Notes: generated by a model not told the origin, from the sequence alone. Counted from the first letter of the stretch, positions 49,459 through 59,305 are shown. The stretch: DNA of 64,000 nt from Nocardia amamiensis (GCF_015477605.1 NZ_JADLQX010000004.1:284154-348153); one strand, 5' to 3'. Program-made: numbers and translations.

Positions 49459-49761
49459 TCAGGCGGCGCAATCCATGCAGATCATCTGGCCGCCCTTCTC
49501 ACTGGCCAGCCTGCTCCGGTGATGGACCAGGAAACAGCTGGAACAGGTGAACTCGTCGGCCTGTTTCGGGATCACCCGAACCGTCAGCACTTCCTCGGAC
49601 AGGTCGGCGCCGGGAAGCTCGAACGACTCCGCGGTATCGGATTCGTCGATATCCACGACGGCGGACTGTGCCTCGTTACGACGAGCCTTCAGCTCCTCCA
49701 GCGAATCCTCCGACACATCGTCGGATTCGGTGCGCCTCGGTGCGTCATAGTCGGTTGCCAT
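49459..49761 (-). CDS. DUF4193-family zinc-ribbon protein
   Basis: 100 residues from ATG 49761 (GAGGGGAAG upstream). The acidic N-terminal half (DDVSEDSLEELKARRNEAQ) is followed by a four-cysteine ribbon, CSSC and CMDC, near the C-terminus. This small family is conserved in actinobacteria (Rv2699c). Function unknown; a transcription-associated role is sometimes guessed. Confidence 0.9.
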   Translation of the reverse strand: MATDYDAPRRTESDDVSEDSLEELKARRNEAQSAVVDIDESDTAESFELPGADLSEEVLTVRVIPKQADEFTCSSCFLVHHRSRLASEKGGQMICMDCAA

Positions 49762-50137
49762 GTCGTCTTCCCCTCGTCCTAACTCCGTGTATCCCGGACC
49801 GGTCCGCTCACACCTGATTCCTGCCGGAATCGGCGCAACCGATACCGCCCCGCCGGTGGTGCACGTCACACGCACACCGGTCGCCTATCAGGGCGGATCA
49901 CACCGATCCACTCTCGATAGCGCTGGGTAAACGCAGGACATGCCCTTCTTGTTCCCGCGACCGACCACCGGTTTCAGCACCGCCGATTCGATCTGGGCCG
50001 CCAGACAATAGCGGACCCCAGAGCAAAAGTCGCAATCAAAACACAGCCGAGTCGAAACTGAGGGCCAATCGACACCGTCGGTGGAACGCACCGAGACCTT
50101 GCACGGCGCCCGGGACACATTTTCGTAGAGTGTGTTG
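49762..50137. other. Gene-free divergent spacer
   Basis: 376 bases between the DUF4193 and cei genes. I see no supported gene, RNA or repeat; the minus-strand open frame running through it into cei has no family features. Confidence 0.5.
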
Positions 50138-50815
50138 GTGGTTTCACTGATCACCGAAGGCGCCGCGACGGATTCGCACGGTCGGCCGTTCCTTCGGCGC
50201 CGCCCCCAGCCCTGGCTCATCATGCTCGGCGTTCTCGCGTTGATCTGCGGGATCGTCTGGATCAAGGCACTCACGACGCAGGACGTCGACCACGCCGCGA
50301 TGGCCTGCAACTCGCCGAGTCCCGCCACCGATCCCAATGCGCCGCAACCGACTCCGCTCGGCCAGCGGGTCGGCGCGGGGCGGCTGCAGGACGTGGAGCC
50401 CGCCCCGCTGGCGGCCAGCAAGGTCCGCGTGCTGAACGCCAACAACCAGCGCGGCCAAGCCGCCCACGTGGCCGCCAAGCTCGGCGATCTCGGCTTCGCG
50501 AGCGCGCCGGGGACGCAATACGGCAACGATTCGGTATACGTCAACGGCGATCTGGAGTGCACGGGCCAGATTCGCTTCGGTGTGAGCGGGCGTCCGGCCG
50601 CCGCCGCTGTGCAGTTGGTCGCGCCGTGCGCCGAGCTGATCGAGGATCAGCGCGGCGACGACACCGTCGATCTGGTGCTCGGGTCGCTGTTCCGGGATAT
50701 CCGGCCGAGCAACGACGCCGAGGAGGTGCTGCGTTCGCTGAAGAATCCGGCGCCGGGCAACTCGACGGCGATCGATATCGAGCTGCTCGAGGCCGCGCGG
50801 CAGGCGCGCTGCTGA
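50138..50815 (+). CDS. cei: Envelope integrity protein Cei
   Basis: About 225 residues. One N-terminal membrane helix (PWLIMLGVLALICGIVWIKA) is followed by an extracytoplasmic LytR_C-type domain (KVRVLNANNQRGQAAHVAAK, DLGFASAPG). In M. tuberculosis Cei supports cell-envelope integrity and virulence. Start could be GTG 50132 or GTG 50138; the latter gives MVSLITEGAATDSHG. It abuts the convergent suhB gene directly. Confidence 0.88.
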   Translation: MVSLITEGAATDSHGRPFLRRRPQPWLIMLGVLALICGIVWIKALTTQDVDHAAMACNSPSPATDPNAPQPTPLGQRVGAGRLQDVEPAPLAASKVRVLNANNQRGQAAHVAAKLGDLGFASAPGTQYGNDSVYVNGDLECTGQIRFGVSGRPAAAAVQLVAPCAELIEDQRGDDTVDLVLGSLFRDIRPSNDAEEVLRSLKNPAPGNSTAIDIELLEAARQARC

Positions 50816-51748
50816 TCAGCGATCGGGAATCGGCTCGGTAGCGCCGACCCGAGCCAGCAGCGCCCCGAGTTCGTCGGCGATGCCGGGCGCGGCGGCCACC
50901 ACCAGGTCGCCGTTGGTACCCGGGGACGTGGCGGGCGGAAGGGTCAGCAGCGCGCCCGCCTCTTCGGCGATCAGCGCGCCCGCCCCCCAGTCCCAGGCGT
51001 TGAGGCCGTGCTCGTAGTACGCGTCCACCCGGCCCGCGGCGACGTGGCACAGATCCAGCGCCGCCGCGCCGAAGCGGCGGATGTCGCGCACGTGCGGCAG
51101 CACCTGAGCGACCAGCTCGGCCTGCCGGGTCCTCCGTCGGCTGCCGTAGGCGAATCCGGTGGCCACCAACGACATCGAGACCGACTCGACGGACGTGCAA
51201 CGCAAATGCTCCACCACGCCGTCGGCGCCGACGCGCAGCGCCCCGAGCCCGAGCCCGGCACTGTAGGTGGCCGCACGCGCGACGTCGACCACGGCGCCCG
51301 CGACCGGTCGCCCACCGCGCAGCGCGGCCACCGAGACGGCGTAGCCGGGGATGCCGTAGAGAAAGTTGACCGTCCCGTCGATCGGATCCACGACCCAGTG
51401 GACGGTGTCGGCGCTCGCGTCGTCGAGACTGCCGCCGCCCTCCTCACCGAGGATCGGGTCACCCGGGCGCTGTTCGGCGAGCAGCTTTCGGATCAGCTCT
51501 TCGGTTTCGGTGTCCACGATGGTCACCGGGTCGGTCGCGTGGCTCTTGGCCTGCACGGCGCCTTCGGCGTGCGCGCCCGCGGGCCCGAACACCTCCGGAC
51601 GGCGGGCACGGACATGGGCGGCGGCGGTTTCGGCGAGATCGACCGCGACACGGCGCAGATCGGCCTCGTCGCCGCGCGCGACGATCGAGACGAAGGAATC
51701 GGGGGTGTAGTCGGACACTGACAATGAGGTTTCCGGCACGCCTTCCAT
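50816..51748 (-). CDS. suhB: Inositol monophosphatase-family protein (SuhB)
   Basis: 310 residues. Metal-binding motifs are complete: ILGEEGGGS, VVDPIDGTVNFLYGIPGYAV and NAWDWGAGALIAEEAG. It dephosphorylates inositol-1-phosphate (and often other sugar phosphates), feeding free inositol to PI and mycothiol synthesis. ATG 51748 start; the N-terminal 30 residues are an actinobacterial extension. Confidence 0.94.
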   Translation of the reverse strand: MEGVPETSLSVSDYTPDSFVSIVARGDEADLRRVAVDLAETAAAHVRARRPEVFGPAGAHAEGAVQAKSHATDPVTIVDTETEELIRKLLAEQRPGDPILGEEGGGSLDDASADTVHWVVDPIDGTVNFLYGIPGYAVSVAALRGGRPVAGAVVDVARAATYSAGLGLGALRVGADGVVEHLRCTSVESVSMSLVATGFAYGSRRRTRQAELVAQVLPHVRDIRRFGAAALDLCHVAAGRVDAYYEHGLNAWDWGAGALIAEEAGALLTLPPATSPGTNGDLVVAAAPGIADELGALLARVGATEPIPDR

Positions 51749-51919
51749 CGCATCACAGATCCTCGTCGAACGCCCAGCCCCGGTGTCGCATTACTCTTGT
51801 CGTGCACGACACAGCGCCGTCGTCGGGCATCCCATCGCATCGCCCTGTCATGGCGTGCTGGGTCCGGGTGAGGCGACGCTGTCACCACATCGGCCAGCAC
51901 AGGGAACGAGGGGTTAGTC

Positions 51920-52678
51920 ATGTCCGCTCGGGGGCACGCATTCGGTATCGATATCGGCGGTAGCGGCGTCAAAGGCGCTGCGGTGGATCTGGCCACCGGC
52001 GAATTGGTCCATGAGCGGATCAAGATCGCGACGCCGCATCCCGCGACGCCCCAGGCGGTGGCCGAGGCGGTGGCCGAGCTGGTCGCCAAGGCGGAGTGGG
52101 ATGGACCGGTCGGTCTCACCCTGCCCGCGGTAGTGATCGGCGGCGTGGCGCGCACCGCGGCAAACATCGACAAGTCCTGGATCGGCACCGACGCGCGGGA
52201 GCTGTTCTCCGCCGCGCTCGGCGGACGTCCGGTCACCGTGCTCAACGACGCGGACGCCGCGGGCATGGCCGAGGACCGCTACGGCGCGGCCAAGGATTTC
52301 GCCGGGCTGGTCCTGCTGCTGACCTTCGGCACCGGGATCGGCTCCGCGCTGCTCTACCACGGCACGCTGGTGCCCAACACCGAGCTCGGTCACGTGGAGG
52401 TCGGCGGCAGGGAGAGCGAGCACCGCGCGGCGGCCTCGGTGAAGGAGCGCGACGGCCTGACCTACGAGCAGTGGGCCGCCGAAGTCAGCGTCGTGCTGAC
52501 CACGCTGGAAAACCTCTTCTTTCCGGTCGTCATCGTCGCGGGCGGCGGCATCAGCCGGGATGCCGATCAGTGGATCCCCTTGCTGACCAACCGAACCCCG
52601 GTCATTCCCGCCGACCTGCGGAATACGGCGGGCATCGTCGGCGCCGCGATGGCGATCGACGGTGGCATCACACCCTGA
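51920..52678 (+). CDS. ppgK: Polyphosphate glucokinase
   Basis: 252 residues of the ROK/PPGK family: phosphate motif FGIDIGGSGVKGAAVDLATG, ADAAGMAEDRYGA, and LLLTFGTGIGSALLYHG followed by NTELGHVEVGG. It phosphorylates glucose with inorganic polyphosphate (or ATP). Gene order suhB-ppgK-sigA matches Rv2701c-Rv2703. Confidence 0.96.
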   Translation: MSARGHAFGIDIGGSGVKGAAVDLATGELVHERIKIATPHPATPQAVAEAVAELVAKAEWDGPVGLTLPAVVIGGVARTAANIDKSWIGTDARELFSAALGGRPVTVLNDADAAGMAEDRYGAAKDFAGLVLLLTFGTGIGSALLYHGTLVPNTELGHVEVGGRESEHRAAASVKERDGLTYEQWAAEVSVVLTTLENLFFPVVIVAGGGISRDADQWIPLLTNRTPVIPADLRNTAGIVGAAMAIDGGITP

Positions 52679-52742
52679 GGCGCGCGGGCGCGGCGGGGAT
52701 GCGGTTCCTGGCATCGTGCCATAGGTACCCTGGTTAGATCGT

Positions 52743-52748
52743 TACAAT
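52743..52748 (+). promoter_or_regulatory. Candidate -10 element upstream of sigA
   Basis: TACAAT lies about 125 bases before the sigA start in otherwise GC-rich DNA. No convincing -35 box stands at the expected distance, so the sigma factor involved is not identifiable. Confidence 0.3.
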
Positions 52749-52871
52749 GGAACGTGCCCGGCTGAGCCGGAGAAACCCCGACCGGCCCTCCGCCGGTGAA
52801 ACCCGACAGATCGCTCCGCCGGAACACTACTCTGGCGTGACGCCGCACGAGACCGTCACGAAAGGGCGTAC

Positions 52872-54257
<1,386 letters not shown>

Positions 54258-54263
54258 GCACAC

Positions 54264-54309
54264 TTCTGGATTGAGCCGCTGAGCTGCGGTTTTGCGGCTC
54301 AATCCAGAA
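54264..54309 (+). terminator. Long perfect hairpin after sigA
   Basis: TTCTGGATTGAGCCGC (54264-54279) and GCGGCTCAATCCAGAA (54294-54309) form a perfect 16-bp stem with a 14-base loop, starting 7 bases after the sigA stop. It is well placed to terminate sigA transcription. It lacks a T tract, and because it also stands 40 bases before an integrase gene it may overlap an attachment site. Confidence 0.65.
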
Positions 54310-54348
54310 ATACTCGACAAGCACAACGCTCCTAGTCAAGATATTGGG

Positions 54349-55251
54349 ATGGGAGCCAACCGTGACCTCGATATCGAGTTCCTGCTGCCGTCGTGGGAGC
54401 TGGCGTTGCGCGCCGAGCGCAAGTCGCGGGAAACCGTGAAGTCCTACGGCGACGGCGTCCGGGCGTTTCTCCGCTGGTGCGAGGAGACCCAGACTCCCCC
54501 GGCTCTCACCCGTGGGCTCGTCAACGCCTTCGTCGCGGCGATCCTTGAGGCCGGCCGCGAGGCGTCGACCGCTCGCTCCAGACAACTCGCGCTCCGCCGG
54601 TTCTCCGCCTGGCTGGTGGAGGAAGGCGAAATCGATGCCGATCCATTACTCGGCCTCAAAGCTCCGAAGCTGGATTCCAAAGTCGTCCCCTCGCTGACCG
54701 ACGAGCAACTGAAGCGACTCATCAAGGCATGCCAGGGGAAGGACTTCCGCGACCGGCGCGACGAAGCCATCATCCGACTCATGAGCGAGACAGCGATGCG
54801 CGCTGGCGAGTGCGTCAGCCTCGAACTCGCCGACATGGACGTGCAACGCGGACTCGCCACCGTTCGTCGTGGCAAGGGCGGCAAGGGCCGGTACGTCCCG
54901 TTCGGCCCACAGACCGGCCGAGCCATCGACAGATACCTTCGTGCCCGGCGCGGACACCTCCTCCAGGACCGGCCGCAACTATGGCTGGGCGAGCGCGGCA
55001 AGGGCTTCACTTACGATGCCCTACACGACACGCTGAGCTACCGGGCGCGCCTGGCCGACCTCCCAAGCTTTCACCCCCATCTTCTCCGGCACACGGGCGC
55101 GTCACGGTGGCTAGAGGCTGGCGGCTCGGAAGGCGGCCTGATGGCCGTCGCCGGATGGAGCAAGCGCGACATGATCGACCGATACACCAAGTCCACGGCC
55201 GCGGCCCGCGCAGCAGTCGAGGCCCGAACTCTCAATCTCGGCGATCTCTAG
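54349..55251 (+). CDS. Tyrosine recombinase/integrase
   Basis: 300 residues from ATG 54349. An N-terminal SAM-like core-binding domain (ERKSRETVKSYGDGVRAFLR) is followed by the catalytic domain with arginine in TAMRAGECVSLELAD, H-x-x-R in HPHLLRHTGASRW and the nucleophilic tyrosine in KRDMIDRYTKSTA. All expected catalytic residues are present. Its place right after sigA, ahead of a run of accessory genes absent from the mycobacterial order, suggests it mobilised the island. Confidence 0.92.
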   Translation: MGANRDLDIEFLLPSWELALRAERKSRETVKSYGDGVRAFLRWCEETQTPPALTRGLVNAFVAAILEAGREASTARSRQLALRRFSAWLVEEGEIDADPLLGLKAPKLDSKVVPSLTDEQLKRLIKACQGKDFRDRRDEAIIRLMSETAMRAGECVSLELADMDVQRGLATVRRGKGGKGRYVPFGPQTGRAIDRYLRARRGHLLQDRPQLWLGERGKGFTYDALHDTLSYRARLADLPSFHPHLLRHTGASRWLEAGGSEGGLMAVAGWSKRDMIDRYTKSTAAARAAVEARTLNLGDL

Positions 55252-55320
55252 TCCCTACTTCACTGCTTCGATTCCTGCCGGAGGACTAGCTGTAGCGATC
55301 TTGACGGGCTTCAGTGTGCG

Positions 55321-55839
55321 TCAGAGCCTTTCGGTCTCCCGCGCCGACGTCTGCGTCGTGGCTTCCACACGCAAACCCGGCCTGCGCATATACGGCAAGG
55401 TGAGAGGCGGCAGCCCGACCTCGGCTGTCAGCCTTTGTATGGCTGCGCGGGCATACGGATGGATCATGAAGATCGTATTTTCTACAAAGAGACGGTCGAC
55501 CTCGGAAGGATCTGGGTCATCACCATCGACCTCCAACACTGCAACGTGCGTGACGTGGATCTCCGCGAACTTGACGTCTTCCCCTGGCGATTGGTCCTCG
55601 GCAGCAGCAGGCCGGGCGAAGTCGACATTGTGAGTCACACGGATGAGCAGCTCGCCCCGGCGGAACGTGTACTGCGGCTCACTGATGCTGAGCGAGACGT
55701 TGGCTTCATCTGGCAGCTCGACGGCGTGGACTTCGGCCGCGAGCCGAACTGCAAGTACATCGCGTATCTCGGTACGGGCCACCAGCGGCTTGCGTGGAAC
55801 GTCCACGGAGTCAGGCACCGACGACCTCGTCTTGCTCAC
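55321..55839 (-). CDS. SecB-like chaperone
   Basis: 172 residues from GTG 55839, with AAGGAG six bases upstream. The C-terminal half reads IFMIHPYARAAIQRLTAEVG then LPPLTLPYMRR, a close echo of the SecB pattern (PYaRe..s.l...g.Pp..L.P). The middle has alternating strands (RRGELLIRVTHNVDF). In mycobacteria a SecB-like protein protects the antitoxin of a toxin-antitoxin-chaperone system. It overlaps the HTH gene upstream by 29 bases, so the two are cotranslated. Assignment by motif only. Confidence 0.72.
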   Translation of the reverse strand: MSKTRSSVPDSVDVPRKPLVARTEIRDVLAVRLAAEVHAVELPDEANVSLSISEPQYTFRRGELLIRVTHNVDFARPAAAEDQSPGEDVKFAEIHVTHVAVLEVDGDDPDPSEVDRLFVENTIFMIHPYARAAIQRLTAEVGLPPLTLPYMRRPGLRVEATTQTSARETERL

Positions 55840-56470
55840 TCATAGCTCCTTGCAGCTTCTTGACGAACTCATGGACCTGCGGCAGAGGCATCCGAGACGC
55901 ACGGGTATGGAGCTCTAGGTTTCGCAGTGCCGTGATCCCTGTCCAGGAGACTTGGATGGCATGCCACTCCTGAGTCGCGTAGTCCGGCACTTTCTGGAGG
56001 CATGCCTCGATATGTGCGACTGTCGACTCATCTGGCCAGTCGACGTCGACAGGAAACTTGTAGTTCGCCGCCAGCCAACGCGCCACTTCGGGCCATAGCC
56101 AGATCTTCGATGTCCGCGAATCCTCACCTACCGCCCCAAAGGGTGCCGGAAAGGAACGTTCGGTCGAGCCGCTCGCCCATTTACGGACCGTCTCGCGCGA
56201 GAAACCTGTTCGATGTGCGATGTCGCTAGCAGACACAAGGTCGCGATGAACACGTACTACCCGGGCCTGCCGGATGCGGCACGTCAGCAGCCTCGCGAAC
56301 CGGAGTACCTCGCTCGTAATGTCGTCGGACTCTGGGTACACCGTCGCAGTCTGGACACCGTCAACCGTCGCCCAGAGCGCCAAAGCCAGATCGGAGGCCG
56401 CGATCGCTTCAAGTGTGGCCTCCTGCGTCAGGTCAACGCCCTCGACCTGCAAACGCACAGATACGGACAT
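55811..56470 (-). CDS. HTH DNA-binding protein, possible antitoxin
   Basis: 219 residues from ATG 56470 after GGGAGGAG. Residues 1-75 form an alpha-beta domain (VRLQVEGVDLTQEATLEAIA). Residues 79-100 are a helix-turn-helix (VSASDIAHRTGFSRETVRKW) followed by FPAPFGAVG and IWLWPEVARWLAANY, an arrangement seen in an actinobacterial regulator family. The C-terminal 80 residues are helical. Placed between a HicA-like gene and an overlapping SecB-like gene, it could be the antitoxin of a TAC-type module; this is inference. Confidence 0.75.
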   Translation of the reverse strand: MSVSVRLQVEGVDLTQEATLEAIAASDLALALWATVDGVQTATVYPESDDITSEVLRFARLLTCRIRQARVVRVHRDLVSASDIAHRTGFSRETVRKWASGSTERSFPAPFGAVGEDSRTSKIWLWPEVARWLAANYKFPVDVDWPDESTVAHIEACLQKVPDYATQEWHAIQVSWTGITALRNLELHTRASRMPLPQVHEFVKKLQGAMSEQDEVVGA

Positions 56471-56554
56471 GCAGTGTCACTCCTCCCTGCAGTCGATCCA
56501 TCTGGTTGACAATCGCCAACTCCACTCAATCATTACACGTCCAGATGGACACCC

Positions 56555-57196
56555 CTACCCGTTTAGGGCCTTTCGCACATCACGAATCCGCTCGGCTAGT
56601 TCCGAGCACTTCTTGGTGCGCTCCTTGACCTCGCGAGCAAGTGTCGGCCCCTTAGCCAGTTCTCTTCGCGCAACGCCGACATGCTGAGCAGCCGAGTCAA
56701 TCACTGCCGTCGGTGTCGCCGGCGCACCGAGACCAGCCTGCGCTAGCGCGTCATCGATCACCGCAGTTCGCATCTCGATCTCATCGACCAGACGACTAAA
56801 CTCATCCCAGACCGCACCGCCGGTCATCAAGGCATCCACGTCTTCTAGCACTGCTACAGCTGCCGCAGCCTTGTCTCTGGCGCACATCGCCTCCGCGACG
56901 ATGATCAAGTTCTCGGCTTTTGCAAGCCGGTCGTCGACCGCCGCCAGCAGATCAGGGGTTGAAGATCCGTGCACACAGCGATCGACCACCTTACGTGCAG
57001 TCAGTGCGACGCTCTCAGCCCCCTTGCCCGTAGAGAAGATCTTTATCTCACACTTGCCCTGTTCGCACCTGAGGGTGCCGAATGCGTGACCCGAATGCAC
57101 CTGCAACCGCCAACCGCGCGCCCGCGCGTAGACGAGCGTCTCTTGCCAGCGTGGATGGGTGTGTCTCTGCCACTCATCCTCTGGGCCTAACTCCAA
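56555..57196 (-). CDS. Protein with HicA-like N-terminal domain, possible toxin
   Basis: 213 residues from TTG 57196, chosen because AGGGAG lies 6 bases upstream; the frame is open to 57418 but that part looks non-coding. Residues 1-70 have a HicA-like helix-strand-strand pattern: PRWQETLVYARARGWRLQVH, then SGHAFGTLRCEQ with the histidine where HicA has its catalytic His, then CEIKIFSTGKG and a helix. Residues 75-213 are alpha-helical (KAENLIIVAEAMCARDKAAA). HicA toxins cleave mRNA. It is the first gene of a three-gene unit with the HTH and SecB-like genes. Confidence 0.6.
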   Translation of the reverse strand: MELGPEDEWQRHTHPRWQETLVYARARGWRLQVHSGHAFGTLRCEQGKCEIKIFSTGKGAESVALTARKVVDRCVHGSSTPDLLAAVDDRLAKAENLIIVAEAMCARDKAAAAVAVLEDVDALMTGGAVWDEFSRLVDEIEMRTAVIDDALAQAGLGAPATPTAVIDSAAQHVGVARRELAKGPTLAREVKERTKKCSELAERIRDVRKALNG

Positions 57197-57481
57197 TGCG
57201 GTCTCCCTGCGCTGGGTATGCACTCCTCGCCACCAAGTGTGGCAAACATCACCAATCTGGCCGATCTTCGGATGAGGTTTGCCCTGGCACAGGATATCTC
57301 GTGTGGTCGACGAGCAAATCATCCATGCGCATGGTCGATCGAACATCAAGTCGCGCACGCCGACTCCGACCGCGGTCGACAGACGCTCAAGAGCCACACG
57401 TCCGGCTAGCGCCATCATTCGGAACGGTTATCAGCGTTACGCTAAGCCGCCGCACGATGGTTGAGCATGGCCATGCCTTCG

Positions 57482-57697
57482 TCAGTATCGTCGAGGCGAT
57501 GTCTTCGGCCACTCGGCAAACCGGCTTTCGTTGCCTGGCATGGGTGCGAAGAATCCGCGGCTTTCGCCGTAGAAGTCGTAGAGGCACTCCAGGCAGACGA
57601 CCGTGTTGGAGTAGCCGGGGTTGAAGATGAACCCCGCCTTCTCGGATACTTCGCGGCTGCATTCGATGCATGTATCGCGGTAGATGTTGCGCTGCAT
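57482..57697 (-). CDS. Small zinc-ribbon protein
   Basis: 71 residues from ATG 57697, with AGGGAGGAA directly upstream. Two cysteine pairs, CIEC and CLEC, about 24 residues apart suggest a zinc ribbon; the tail is rich in aromatic residues (YDFYGESRGFFAPMPG). No family is recognised. It lies 71 bases downstream of the CoiA-like gene on the same strand, so they may be cotranscribed. The 285 bases below it (57197-57481) hold no supported gene. Confidence 0.6.
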   Translation of the reverse strand: MQRNIYRDTCIECSREVSEKAGFIFNPGYSNTVVCLECLYDFYGESRGFFAPMPGNESRFAEWPKTSPRRY

Positions 57698-57768
57698 TGG
57701 GTTCCTCCCTAGAGGTCCGCGGGCATGAGGAGTCATGCTCGCCGTCGATGCCTAGGCATCAAGAAGGG

Positions 57769-58905
57769 TCAGGTCAGCCAGGCGACCAAGGCGAGGACGA
57801 CGCAGACGGCGAGAAGCACCTTGAGCAAGAGTGTTCTCGTCGCCAGCGACTGTGTGGTGACCTTGAGCCGTCGTTCGAGGTTTGAGGCCCGTTCGTCGGC
57901 ATCTTGGCGCTGCTGCCGCTGTGTGTCGTGCTGCTGCTTGGCTTGGGTGATCTCGGCGTTGGCCGTATTGAGGTCCGCGGTGAGTGCGGTGTGCTGGGAT
58001 CGCGCAACGGCAAGTGCTTGTTTCTGATCGTCGATCGTGCTGGTGGCGGAGTCGATCTGGTCTCGGGCCTCCCGGAGTTGGCGGGCCTGTTCGGTGATCG
58101 TGCGTTGGGACTCGGTGTGTGCTTCCTGCGCTGTGGCCAGTCGGCGGCCGAGGCCGTTGATGATGTCGGCTTGGCGTTTGGTGTGCTGTTCCCAGTCGGT
58201 CACGGTGGCCCATCCTGCTTTGGTGTGGTCGCGGTATGCCCAGGCCAGTTCGCCGTTCACCCATCGACGCAGGACGGCGCGCATGGAGGTTTCCTGCACG
58301 CGCAGACCGATGTTCGGGCGCATCTCCAGCCAGCCTGTGTGGGCGCGGTAGTCGCTGTCGTGGGGATCGAAGTCCTTGACGCCCAGCGCGGGCAGCTGTT
58401 CGACCCAGTTGCATCCGCGCGCCAGCCACAGGATGTGATCGGCGCCGGCGGAGCGCATATCCTCGGTCCGGGCGCGTGCGCCGGCTACATCGAGGGGTGA
58501 CCATTGCACTTCGACGGCGAAGCCGCGGCCCTGGAAGTGTCCGAATACGTCGGGGCGTCGATTCCCCAGCGGGGTCTCGACCTCGGCGTCGGCGACATCG
58601 AGGTTGCGGAGTTCGTCGCGGACCCAGTACTTCAGCCGCTGGTGCAGGAACGTCTCCCGCGCGGTCTTCGCAGCCGCCGCGCTGCGGGTGGCGGCTTGGC
58701 CCTTGTTGTGACGGACGAACGGATTGTGGGCTCGCGAGCGGTAGACGATCACCGGGTATCGGCAGACCAGGCACCGAAGCCCTGGCGTGCCGTGCCAGGT
58801 ATCGAACTTCTCCGGAATCCGGATGTCAATGAACTCGTTGTAGCGGCCCAACGCGGCGTTCATCTCCACCGCAGTGCATTCCACACCGCCGTATGCATCG
58901 CTCAT
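57769..58905 (-). CDS. Membrane-anchored CoiA-like protein with coiled coil (copy 2)
   Basis: 378 residues from ATG 58905. Parts in order: a CoiA-type zinc site (LRCLVCRYPVIVYRSRAHNP, C45/C48); QRLKYW (89-94), shared with copy 1; a PD-(D/E)xK-like block RRPDVFGHFQ (D119) and FAVEVQWSPLDV (E132, Q134), then ADHILWLARGCNW; the linker GWATVTDWEQHTKRQA (231-246); a long coiled coil (about 250-350); and a C-terminal membrane helix (LLKVLLAVCVVLALVAW). The Lys of the nuclease motif is Gln, as in CoiA. Its promoter region holds three 18-bp palindromes. Function unknown. Confidence 0.75.
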   Translation of the reverse strand: MSDAYGGVECTAVEMNAALGRYNEFIDIRIPEKFDTWHGTPGLRCLVCRYPVIVYRSRAHNPFVRHNKGQAATRSAAAAKTARETFLHQRLKYWVRDELRNLDVADAEVETPLGNRRPDVFGHFQGRGFAVEVQWSPLDVAGARARTEDMRSAGADHILWLARGCNWVEQLPALGVKDFDPHDSDYRAHTGWLEMRPNIGLRVQETSMRAVLRRWVNGELAWAYRDHTKAGWATVTDWEQHTKRQADIINGLGRRLATAQEAHTESQRTITEQARQLREARDQIDSATSTIDDQKQALAVARSQHTALTADLNTANAEITQAKQQHDTQRQQRQDADERASNLERRLKVTTQSLATRTLLLKVLLAVCVVLALVAWLT

Positions 58906-58973
58906 GGTTCCACCCCAACCGCACGCTCCTAACCCAATTACGGTAACGGCGGCCACCGACAGTCGGCGCGGTT

Positions 58974-59047
58974 TTGAGGCATACGCATCAACCCCGCAGT
59001 ATGGCGTTGATGCTTGTGCCTCAACGGAATTGACGCCTATGCATCAA
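58974..59047. promoter_or_regulatory. Cluster of three 18-bp palindromic operators
   Basis: Site A 58974-58991 reads TTGAGGCATACGCATCAA; site B 59007-59024 is its near-perfect reverse (TTGATGCTTGTGCCTCAA); site C 59030-59047 reads TTGACGCCTATGCATCAA. All are 18 bases and share TTGA at one end and GCATCAA at the other. A and B together also form a larger inverted repeat. They lie upstream of the CoiA-like gene and run into the 3' end of the HTH gene. Two more copies occur at 60074 and 60237. Confidence 0.75.
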
Positions 59048-59305
59048 TCCTCGTTCGCCGTGGCGGTAACAGGCCGCTCGCGGGCACCGCGCAGGATTGG
59101 TCCGGCGTCGATGGTGCGCTGTGGGGAAGTCCTCGCGGGTGGCCCAGTGATTGCGCACGCTGAGCGGGCTCAAATCGTGCCGCGTTGCCCATTCCGCGAG
59201 CGTGACCAACGTTCCCATGTACCTATTGTTGCCGCGCGAGCGTGCGATGCCGCGGCGGCGTACCCACCTATTCATGGCGGCCCGCAACCTCGCCTGCCTA
59301 CCCAT
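59021..59305 (-). CDS. Small excisionase-like HTH protein
   Basis: 94 residues if started at ATG 59305, which overlaps the preceding gene's TAG by 8 bases; ATG 59218 is an alternative. The core VTLAEWATRHDLSPLSVRNH with WATREDFP resembles the MerR/excisionase-type HTH of actinobacterial elements. The tail is very basic (RRRTNPARCPRA). It could be the island's excisionase or the protein reading the 18-bp palindromes nearby; both ideas are inference. Confidence 0.6.
   Translation of the reverse strand: MGRQARLRAAMNRWVRRRGIARSRGNNRYMGTLVTLAEWATRHDLSPLSVRNHWATREDFPTAHHRRRTNPARCPRAACYRHGERGLMHRRQFR

Noticed and set aside
49888..50562. 225-codon minus-strand frame across the cei upstream region
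   Set aside because: Runs antisense through cei and has no conserved motif or ribosome site.
57197..57418. N-terminal extension of the HicA-like gene, containing LERLSTAVGVGVRDL that recalls the end of an Xre-type HTH
   Set aside because: Only one helix-like stretch is present, a stop codon lies just upstream, and TTG 57196 has a much better ribosome site. It may be a relic, but support is too thin.
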